A DNA stretch of 6,060 nt from the NCBI GenBank assembly GCA_024405255.1, contig JAKSOY010000251.1, positions 1 to 6,060 of the forward strand. The letters are read 5' to 3'. Positions 1 to 6,060 of this stretch are shown here, one piece after another. Every line of letters begins with the position of its first letter. Within the stretch, counting starts at the first letter, position 1. The position numbers and the translations under genes were made by a program. Under the pieces are notes generated by a model. It ran no database searches. It had not been told where the DNA came from and saw nothing but the letters and a program-made list of their open reading frames with translations. The stretch comes from Kiritimatiellia bacterium. Its GTDB lineage: Bacteria; Verrucomicrobiota; Kiritimatiellia; RFP12; UBA1067.

Positions 1-13
1 CATCTTAACAGTA

Positions 14-20
14 AAGAGGT
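14..20 (+). promoter_or_regulatory. Shine-Dalgarno of the rhamnosidase gene
   Basis: AAGAGGT contains the purine core AGAGG at 15-19, six bases before the ATG at 26. This is a good match in sequence and spacing to a canonical ribosome binding site and supports the ATG at 26 as the true start. The surrounding leader (1-25) is clearly richer in A and T than the coding region. No promoter can be identified because only 25 bases of upstream sequence are present, so an upstream operon gene cannot be excluded. Confidence 0.8.
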
Positions 21-25
21 TTTCT

Positions 26-103
26 ATGAAGAAGATTTTTATCGGTCGGGCATTTGCGTTCACGTTTGCGCTTGCGGCGCTGGCGACGACGGTGGCTTGG
101 GGA
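26..103 (+). other. Signal peptide of the rhamnosidase
   Basis: Residues 1-26 show a basic N-terminus (MKK, then R8), a hydrophobic core rich in Ala, Phe and Leu (about 9-20), and a probable signal peptidase I site after VAWG at residue 26, with cleavage one residue later also possible. There is no cysteine near the site, so this is not a lipoprotein. The mature enzyme is therefore expected in the periplasm or outside the cell. The exact cleavage position is inferred by eye. Confidence 0.85.
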
Positions 104-3025
104 GCACCGCAGACGCATACGGCGACGTTGACGGGCGCCAAGTGGATTTGGCATCCGCAGGGACATCGGGAACACTGCAAGGTGTTTCTGAAGGCGAGTT
201 TCGAGGCGCCGGCGGCGCTTGTGCGCGCCCAGCTCATCTTTGCGTGCGACAACGGTGCGATCGTGAAAGTGAACGGACAGGAAGTGGCGCGACAGGGTTC
301 GGGCCACGACGACTGGCGCCAGCCCACGGTGGCGTGGGATATCCGCAGCGCCGTGAAGGCGGGACGCAACACGGTCGAAGTCGAAGGCGAGAACGTGGAT
401 TCGAACTGGGCGGGTTTCATCGCCGCGTTCGAGTTCACGGATGCGCAGGGACGCGTGACGACGGTTCGTACGGACGATCTCGCCTGGCAGGCCTCGCTGG
501 ATGGCAAGACGTTCGTCCAGCCGGATGTGTCGGGCGAGTATGGCTGCAGTCCGTGGGGGGCGTGTGCCGAGGGCGTACGTCTGGCCGCCCCGCGCATGCG
601 CGAGATCGCGGGCGTGCCGGCGTACACGAGCACGTGGATCGCCGCGGCGGATGCGCCGGCGACGAGGCGTGAGACGACGCAGCGTCAGATCTCCGAGGAA
701 GGTACAAGCTGGTTCGTCTCGCGTTTCACGAACAAGCAGGCGATCACGCGCGCCGAGTGGGTCGTCTCCGGTCTCGGTGTGTTCGAAGTGTATGTGAACG
801 GTCAGAACGTCGGTGCCGAGCAGGCGCTGAAACCCGGTTTCACGCATGCCGTCAAGACGAAATACTACTACACCTACGACGTCACGAAGAACCTCAACTG
901 CGCACGCGGGGCGACCAATACGTTGAGCGCCGAAGTGTCGGCCGGCTGGTGGCGCGACAAGATCGTCAACTACCTTGGCAAGAAGAGCGCGTTCCGTGCG
1001 GAACTGCTGATTGAATATGCCGATGGACGCAAGGAGGTGCTGACGACGAACACGACCGACTGGAAGGCGGGCATCGGCGGTCCTGTCAAGCGTGCGGCGG
1101 TGTTCGACGGTGAAATCTACGATGCGCGCATCGCCGCACCGTGGGAAGGACTTTCCTCGTTCAAGCCGGCGGAGGCCTTCAAGGGCTACAACGGCGATGT
1201 TCTGCCGAATGTGGGCGCCGAAGTGGTGCGCCGTTTCGACCTCGTTCTCAAGCCGGTCGAAGCCTACTGCTGGCGCGGGACGAAGGGGTCGGCGCCGAAG
1301 GTGTTCGGCACGGTGGTGAAGACGCGCGTCTTCAAGCCGAATGAACCGTTCACGGTCATGCCGGGCGAAACGCTGGTGGTCGATTTCGGACAGAACGCCG
1401 CCGCCGTGCCGCACTTCAAGATGAAGGCGGCCGCCGGGACGACGCTCACCTGCCTGCCGGGCGAGATGCTCAACGACGGCAATGGCGAACGCAGCCGCGG
1501 CAATGACGGTCCGGCGGGATCGCTCTACCGCGAGAACCTGCGTATCGCGAACGACGGCATGCGCTGCGTCTACACGTTTGCCGACAACGAGGCGGACTAC
1601 TTCCCGCGCTTCACGTTCTTCGGCTACCGCTACCTCTCGATCACGGCGACCGACGTTGTGACGCTCACGGTGGAAAGCCTGCCCGTGACCTCGATCACGA
1701 AGGAGATGGAACTCGGCCAGATCACGACGGGCAACAAGGACGTGAATCGACTCATCGCCAATGTCTACTGGGGCCAGCTCTCGAACTACCTCTCGGTGCC
1801 GACGGACTGTCCGCAGCGCAACGAGCGTCTCGGCTGGACGGCCGACACGCAGGTCTTCGCGGAGGCGGGAACGTTCAACGCCGACACTTCGCGCTTCTTC
1901 CACAAGTGGATGCGCGACATGCGTGATACGCAGCATCCGAAGGGCGGCTTCCCGGGCGTTGCGCCGGCGGCTCAGTACGGCGGATCGGCGATGCGTCTGG
2001 GCTGGGCCGACGCGGGTGTGATCGTGCCGTATCAGGTCTGGAAGCAGTTCGCGGATACGAAGATCGTCGAAGAGAACTGGGACGCGATGGCGCGTTATGT
2101 GGCCCGTTGTGCCGAGACGAAGTACGAGCACAAGGCGACGGCAGAGGAGAACGGCCGCTACCAGTGGGCCGACTGGCTTAGCTACGAGGGCGTACCGGGA
2201 CACGAGCGCTTCGCGTACTGGGACTATCTCGGTGCCTGCTATTGGCTGTGGGATGCGCGGATGATGCAGGAAATGGGCGCGGCGATCGGCAAGGACGCGT
2301 CGGGCTATGTGAAGATGGCGGCCGAGGCGAAGGCCTACATCCAGACGAACCTGATGAATCCGGACGGCACGTTCAAGCTTGCGACGCTCAACCGCCTTCA
2401 GACGCCGACGCTCTTCGCGCTTAAGCTCGGCCTCGTCGAAGGCGAGGCGAAGGCGAAGATGATCGCGAACCTGCGCCAGAACTTCAAGGACCACGGCGAC
2501 TGCCTGCAGACCGGCTTCCTCGGGACGTCCATCCTGATGGATACGCTGACGGAGAACGGCATGAGCGACATCGCGTACACGCTCCTCCTGCAGCACAAGA
2601 ATCCGAGCTGGCTCTACTCCGTCGACCAGGGCGCGACCACGATCTGGGAACGCTGGAACAGCTATCGCAAGGATACGGGATTCGGTCCTGTGGGCATGAA
2701 CTCGTTCAACCACTACGCCTACGGCGCGGTGCTCGCGTGGATCTACAAGACCGGTGCGGGCATTGCGGCCGATCCGAAGGCGTCGGGCTTCCGGAACATC
2801 GTGATGGCGCCGAAGCCGGACCGCCGTCTGGGTTCTCTGAAGGCGCAGTACAAGACGCGCTTCGGCCTTGTGAAGAGCGCGTGGCGCTATGAAGATGAAG
2901 GCGAGACCTGGGTGTGGGATGTCACGGTCCCGACGGGCGCGACGGCGTCTATCACCCTGCCGGGCGAGAAGCAGACGCGGACCTATCCTGCAGGCACCTA
3001 TCGGTTCACGAGAAAGGGACTGTAA
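26..3025 (+). CDS. Secreted alpha-L-rhamnosidase, GH78 family
   Basis: The product is predicted to hydrolyse terminal alpha-L-rhamnosyl linkages by the inverting GH78 mechanism, outside the cytoplasm. Seen in the sequence: a signal peptide (residues 1-26); a galactose-binding-like beta-sandwich (about 35-145) with a VNGQ motif at 82-85; a rhamnosidase N-terminal-type domain (about 225-400) starting at WFVSRF (229) with a second VNGQ at 257-260; a concanavalin-like rhamnosidase domain (about 435-555) with VVDFGQN (D453); an (alpha/alpha)6 catalytic domain (about 562-910); and a C-terminal beta-sandwich (about 915-995). The family signature DCPQRNERLGW begins at D594. By analogy with characterised GH78 enzymes, E600 is the general acid, D594 and D607 contact the sugar, and E875 in TTIWERW is the probable general base; H896 in FNHYAYG is also typical. 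The length is normal for multidomain GH78 proteins. No frameshift or missing catalytic residue is seen. Stop codon TAA. The exact glycan (pectic rhamnogalacturonan, ulvan-like, or other) is not determinable. The family assignment is secure. Confidence 0.95.
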   Translation: MKKIFIGRAFAFTFALAALATTVAWGAPQTHTATLTGAKWIWHPQGHREHCKVFLKASFEAPAALVRAQLIFACDNGAIVKVNGQEVARQGSGHDDWRQPTVAWDIRSAVKAGRNTVEVEGENVDSNWAGFIAAFEFTDAQGRVTTVRTDDLAWQASLDGKTFVQPDVSGEYGCSPWGACAEGVRLAAPRMREIAGVPAYTSTWIAAADAPATRRETTQRQISEEGTSWFVSRFTNKQAITRAEWVVSGLGVFEVYVNGQNVGAEQALKPGFTHAVKTKYYYTYDVTKNLNCARGATNTLSAEVSAGWWRDKIVNYLGKKSAFRAELLIEYADGRKEVLTTNTTDWKAGIGGPVKRAAVFDGEIYDARIAAPWEGLSSFKPAEAFKGYNGDVLPNVGAEVVRRFDLVLKPVEAYCWRGTKGSAPKVFGTVVKTRVFKPNEPFTVMPGETLVVDFGQNAAAVPHFKMKAAAGTTLTCLPGEMLNDGNGERSRGNDGPAGSLYRENLRIANDGMRCVYTFADNEADYFPRFTFFGYRYLSITATDVVTLTVESLPVTSITKEMELGQITTGNKDVNRLIANVYWGQLSNYLSVPTDCPQRNERLGWTADTQVFAEAGTFNADTSRFFHKWMRDMRDTQHPKGGFPGVAPAAQYGGSAMRLGWADAGVIVPYQVWKQFADTKIVEENWDAMARYVARCAETKYEHKATAEENGRYQWADWLSYEGVPGHERFAYWDYLGACYWLWDARMMQEMGAAIGKDASGYVKMAAEAKAYIQTNLMNPDGTFKLATLNRLQTPTLFALKLGLVEGEAKAKMIANLRQNFKDHGDCLQTGFLGTSILMDTLTENGMSDIAYTLLLQHKNPSWLYSVDQGATTIWERWNSYRKDTGFGPVGMNSFNHYAYGAVLAWIYKTGAGIAADPKASGFRNIVMAPKPDRRLGSLKAQYKTRFGLVKSAWRYEDEGETWVWDVTVPTGATASITLPGEKQTRTYPAGTYRFTRKGL
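3013..3019 (+). promoter_or_regulatory. Weak, distant ribosome binding site of the second gene
   Basis: AAAGGGA lies inside the last codons of the rhamnosidase gene, 12 bases before the ATG at 3032. The purine run is a plausible Shine-Dalgarno but the spacing is longer than ideal, and nothing better lies closer. Translation of the second gene may rely partly on ribosomes that have just terminated at the TAA at 3023-3025 (translational coupling, inferred). The later in-frame ATGs at 3053 and 3089 have no better site and would remove all or part of the signal peptide, so 3032 is kept as start. Confidence 0.45.
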
Positions 3026-3031
3026 GTCAGA

Positions 3032-3088
3032 ATGAAAATACGTACTTTCTTGATGGGATGCGTCTGCTGCGCATCCGTTGCGTGGGGA
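3032..3088 (+). other. Signal peptide of the DUF6067-like protein
   Basis: Residues 1-19 have a short basic start (K2, R4) and a hydrophobic stretch (F6 to V16), ending in VAWG, the same tetrapeptide as in the upstream rhamnosidase. Signal peptidase I cleavage is expected near residue 19. Cysteines at 10, 12 and 13 sit within the hydrophobic stretch. LMGC (7-10) faintly resembles a lipobox, but it would leave only nine residues of leader, too short for a normal lipoprotein signal. Confidence 0.75.
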
Positions 3089-6040
3089 ATGTCTGTCGAA
3101 CCGTTTGCGCCGGATGGCGCGCCGTTCGTCGTGGCGGAGAAGACGTGGACTCCGGACGGCTGGGGCAACCATCGTGCCGTCGTGCGTGTGCCTCAAGCGG
3201 GTCCGCTGGCGCGTGCGGTGTTGAACTGGCGTCGGGTCGATCCCGAACCGGCCATCAAGAAAGTACGGGTGAGCGTGGTCGCCACGGGAGTCGAAGTGAC
3301 GAACGTGGTGGCGACTGTCGCCGCCGAAGCGGGCGTGGTCGAGTTCGAGCCGATTGCCGGCGCGGGCGACTACTACATCTACTATCTGCCGTATCGCGAA
3401 CGGCGCGGTTCGCACGAAGGTCGTGGACAGCCGATGTGGAACGACTATTTCAAGGCGGACTACACGGCGGGAAACGCTTGGCGCGCGACGTTGAAAGAGA
3501 CGGCTCCGATTGCCGCTGAAACGGTGCGCTTCGAGTCGCGGACGGCCTTCGAAGCCTGGACGTCGATGGGCCTGTGCGCGACGACGGCTGAAGTGGCGGC
3601 GCTTCGGAAGGCGCATCCCGAGAATCCGGTCGTGTTCACGGAAGACCGTACGAACCCGATCCATCCCGCAGCCTGGCTGCCGGCGAAGTGGGCGAAGGCG
3701 GCGACGTTCGGAACCTTCGCGGGTACGGCGCTGCGTGACGAATACTACGTGTGGCAGATTGCCGTGTGGACGCCGGGTGGCGCGTTGCAGGAGGCGCGGC
3801 TTGCATTCTCCGACCTCACGAGCGAGACGGGTGCGCGTATCGACGGCGAGACGATCACGTGCATCAATACGGACGGTTTCAACTGGGATGGACACGAATT
3901 CCATCAGACGGTCTCCGTGCCGGCGAATCGCCTGCAGCCGTTCTGGTGCGGCGTGATGATTCCGCGCAATGCAGCGCCGGGATGCTATCGCGGACAGGTG
4001 AAGGTGCTGTCGGAAAATGCCGCCACGCAAGTGGTCAATGTGGAGATCACGGTGTCGGACAAGATCGTACACGACCACGGCGACAGCGAATTGTGGCGGA
4101 TGTCGCGCCTTCGCTGGCTCAATTCGCGGATCGGCGAGGGCGAGACGCCGGTGGCGCCCTATAAGGCGCTGACATGCGATAGGGAAGCACGCCAGATCAC
4201 GGCGACGGAAAAGGTCGTGACGCTGGGCGGCAACGGTTTGCCGAAGTCCATCAAGGTCGGTGCGCGAGAAGTGCTCAAGGCGCCGTTGCGGTTCGTGGTT
4301 GAGACGGCTGACGGCACGACGGAATTCGGCGGAGAGAATCTGACGCTGATGCCGCAGACTCCGGGGCGCATCCGCTGGTTCGCGCGCGCGCGGAAGCGCG
4401 GGATTTCCTTCGCGCTGACGGCGCAGATGGAATTCGACGGCTTCATCCGCTACTTCGTCGACGTCCAGACGGAGAAGACGATGACCGTGAAGGATGTCCG
4501 CCTTGAGACGGCGTATACGCCCGAGGCGAGCGAGTATATGATGGGCATTGGCTATCGCGGACGCGATGGCGGGTTGAGTCCGAAGGCGTATGTGTGGAAC
4601 TGGAAGGGCCCCTATGACAGTTATTGGATGGGCGGTCCGAACGCGGGACTTCACGTGGAGTTCCGGGGCGGCACGTATCATGGTCCGCTCATCGCGGACG
4701 TTTCGTACCATCCGGCGCCGCCACCTGCCTGGGCGAATGGCGGGAAGGGGACGATCTCGGTCGGCGGCGAGGAGGGGCTCACCGTCGCCGCGCACACGGG
4801 CGAGGTCACGTTGGCACCGGAGAAGCGGACCTGGGCCTTTGACCTTCTGGTAACGCCGGTGAAGCCCGTGGATGTGAAGCGTCAATTCTCGCAGCGCTAC
4901 TACCATGCGGCGCCGGAGGGATTCCCGGCGGCGGCGGCGCGGGGGGCGAATATCGCGAACATCCATCACGCGCAGTCGCTCAATCCGGTCATCAACTATC
5001 CGTTCGTCGTGCAGGAGCCGCTCAAGAAGTATATCGACGAGCAGCATGCGCAGGGCCGCAAGGTGAAGCTCTACTATACGATTCGCGAACTCTCCAACCA
5101 CGTGGCGGAGCTGCAGGCGCTGCGGAGCCTGGGCGGTGAAGTGATTGCACCCGGTCGGGCGCATGGCGCGCCGTGGCTGTGGGAACACATGGGCGAGAAC
5201 TATCGTCCGGCCTGGTACGTGCGTCTCACCGACCGCGGTGTGAAGGTCGGTGAAGTCGCCGGCGTGGTGGATGCGGCGTTCGTGCTTTCCCCCCATTCGC
5301 GCTGGATCAACTATTACCTCGAAGGGTTGCGCTGGATGTTCGAGAACTATCGGATCGACGGCATCTATATGGATGACGTCTCCTTCGATCGTACCGTGAT
5401 GAAGCGGATGCGTCGCATCATCGAGCAGTACCGTCCCGGGGCCCTGATCGATCTGCATTCGAATACGGGCTATTCAAAGGGACCGGCGAACCAGTATACG
5501 GACTTCTTCCCCTATGTGGACCGGCTCTGGTTCGGCGAGTCGTTCCAATACAATGCGATGACGCCGGATACGTGGTTCGTGACATTCTCGGGCATCCCGT
5601 TCGGATTGATGGGCGAGATGCTGCAGGGAGGCGGCAATCCGTGGCTCGGTACGGTCTACGGTACCACGCGCCGCTACTATGGCGCTGTGACGGAGAACAA
5701 CCCCACGGCCATCTGGAAGGCGTGGAGCGACTTCGGCATCGAGGAGGCGAAGATGGCCGGGTACTGGGAGAAGAATCCGGCGGTGGCGACGGACTCGCCC
5801 GATGTGAAGGCGACGGCGTTCATTCGTCCGGGCAAGACGCTGGTGGCCGTCGGCAACTTCGCGGCGCAGGCGCGTACGGCGAAACTGACAATCGACTGGT
5901 CCCAGCTGGGACTCGACCCCGCCAAGGTCCGCATCGAGGCCCTTGCGATTCCCGACTTCCAGGAAGCCCGTACCTTCGCCCGCGATGAAGCGATCGCCCT
6001 CAAACCGAAAGGCGGATGGCTGCTGACCCTCACCGAGTGA
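3032..6040 (+). CDS. Secreted putative glycoside hydrolase, DUF6067/GH123-like
   Basis: This appears to be an exported carbohydrate-active enzyme of unknown substrate. In order: a signal peptide (1-19); beta-rich N-terminal domains (about 20-345); the motif SRLRWLNSRIG (from S358), which I recall as characteristic of the DUF6067/GH123 N-terminal-like family; a large beta-sandwich (about 375-625) with YWMGGPNAGL; a TIM-barrel-like region (about 635-890); and a C-terminal beta-sandwich (about 915-1002) typical of barrel glycosidases. Conserved-looking barrel motifs are IHHAQSLNPVINYPF (I644 on), YYTIRELS (E686), GAPWLWEH (E718), DGIYMDD (D776, D781, D782), DLHSN (D807, H809), WFGE (E836) and GIPFGLMGEM (E862). 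Acidic residues at predicted strand ends, especially D781/D782 and E836, are my candidates for catalysis; this is inference. No DUF4091 GH123 catalytic domain was recognised. The gene starts 6 bases after the rhamnosidase stop, so it should share its transcript and probably its target glycan. Stop codon TGA. No truncation or frameshift is visible. Family placement is from memory of motifs; activity is unassigned. Confidence 0.85.
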   Translation: MKIRTFLMGCVCCASVAWGMSVEPFAPDGAPFVVAEKTWTPDGWGNHRAVVRVPQAGPLARAVLNWRRVDPEPAIKKVRVSVVATGVEVTNVVATVAAEAGVVEFEPIAGAGDYYIYYLPYRERRGSHEGRGQPMWNDYFKADYTAGNAWRATLKETAPIAAETVRFESRTAFEAWTSMGLCATTAEVAALRKAHPENPVVFTEDRTNPIHPAAWLPAKWAKAATFGTFAGTALRDEYYVWQIAVWTPGGALQEARLAFSDLTSETGARIDGETITCINTDGFNWDGHEFHQTVSVPANRLQPFWCGVMIPRNAAPGCYRGQVKVLSENAATQVVNVEITVSDKIVHDHGDSELWRMSRLRWLNSRIGEGETPVAPYKALTCDREARQITATEKVVTLGGNGLPKSIKVGAREVLKAPLRFVVETADGTTEFGGENLTLMPQTPGRIRWFARARKRGISFALTAQMEFDGFIRYFVDVQTEKTMTVKDVRLETAYTPEASEYMMGIGYRGRDGGLSPKAYVWNWKGPYDSYWMGGPNAGLHVEFRGGTYHGPLIADVSYHPAPPPAWANGGKGTISVGGEEGLTVAAHTGEVTLAPEKRTWAFDLLVTPVKPVDVKRQFSQRYYHAAPEGFPAAAARGANIANIHHAQSLNPVINYPFVVQEPLKKYIDEQHAQGRKVKLYYTIRELSNHVAELQALRSLGGEVIAPGRAHGAPWLWEHMGENYRPAWYVRLTDRGVKVGEVAGVVDAAFVLSPHSRWINYYLEGLRWMFENYRIDGIYMDDVSFDRTVMKRMRRIIEQYRPGALIDLHSNTGYSKGPANQYTDFFPYVDRLWFGESFQYNAMTPDTWFVTFSGIPFGLMGEMLQGGGNPWLGTVYGTTRRYYGAVTENNPTAIWKAWSDFGIEEAKMAGYWEKNPAVATDSPDVKATAFIRPGKTLVAVGNFAAQARTAKLTIDWSQLGLDPAKVRIEALAIPDFQEARTFARDEAIALKPKGGWLLTLTE

Positions 6041-6060
6041 GACGGCAGATCGGCACGTGA
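6041..6060. other. Downstream flank, no feature seen
   Basis: Twenty bases follow the TGA stop. No stem-loop with a T-run, no Shine-Dalgarno and no start codon can be supported. Whether the operon continues or terminates here cannot be told from this window. Confidence 0.6.

Noticed and set aside
3053..3061. Possible lipobox (LMGC) making the second protein a lipoprotein
   Set aside because: The preceding leader is only nine residues long and Met at -2 is atypical; an ordinary signal peptide ending near residue 19 fits better.
97..3519. Several plus-strand open frames of 60-200 codons in alternative frames within the first gene and across the junction (for example 97-672 and 2914-3519)
   Set aside because: They overlap the two real genes in other frames, have skewed Arg/Gly/Ser composition, no domain matches and no ribosome binding site context; they are by-products of GC-rich coding sequence.
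4927..4948. GCG-rich run and a six-G tract, considered as a slippage or phase-variation site
   Set aside because: The tract is short, encodes an ordinary Ala-rich linker (PAAAARGA) before the barrel, and similar six-base G or C runs occur at 555-560 and 5289-5294, as expected by chance in GC-rich DNA; the frame is intact throughout.
5..5458. A continuous 1817-residue open frame on the minus strand
   Set aside because: It is codon-aligned with two clearly real sense genes, has low-complexity Arg/His/Ala-rich composition with no recognisable domain or signal, spans both genes and their junction, and is explained by the absence of TTA, CTA and TCA codons in the sense strand.
4590..6033. Alternative-frame open frames in the second gene (for example 5572-5988 plus strand and 5677-6033 minus strand)
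   Set aside because: They lie wholly inside the putative glycosidase gene, whose own frame gives coherent domains up to its stop; there is no independent evidence for them.
6041..6060. Terminator or next-gene start after the second gene
   Set aside because: Only 20 bases are available and they show no hairpin with a T-run and no start codon with a ribosome binding site.

Overview
The window is a compact, GC-rich, almost fully coding stretch with two large plus-strand genes. Both encode exported enzymes of about 1000 residues that look built to degrade polysaccharide. Cleavable signal peptides, a strong preference for GC-rich codons, and a tandem of a GH78-type rhamnosidase with a glycoside-hydrolase-like protein of the DUF6067 (GH123 N-terminal-like) type fit a carbohydrate-degrading bacterium of the PVC group (Kiritimatiellota, Verrucomicrobiota or Planctomycetota), perhaps from a gut or sediment. 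This taxonomic guess is inference: no rRNA or marker gene is present.

Layout: bases 1-25 are a short A/T-rich leader with a good Shine-Dalgarno. Bases 26-3025 encode a complete secreted alpha-L-rhamnosidase (999 aa) with the GH78 catalytic motif intact. A 6-base gap follows. Bases 3032-6040 encode a complete secreted putative glycosidase (1002 aa) with N-terminal beta-rich domains, a TIM-barrel-like catalytic region and a C-terminal beta-sandwich. The last 20 bases hold nothing recognisable.

The two genes are almost certainly co-transcribed, and both products are sent across the inner membrane. The simplest reading is that the rhamnosidase removes terminal alpha-L-rhamnose from a glycan, and the second enzyme acts on the same glycan or on what remains. 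The second enzyme's substrate cannot be read from sequence and is the main unknown here.

Two structural oddities stand out. The genes share one reading frame and are separated by a single TAA. The codon-aligned antisense frame is open for 5.4 kb because the sense genes contain no TTA, CTA or TCA codons over that span. I read the antisense frame as a by-product of codon bias, not as a gene.
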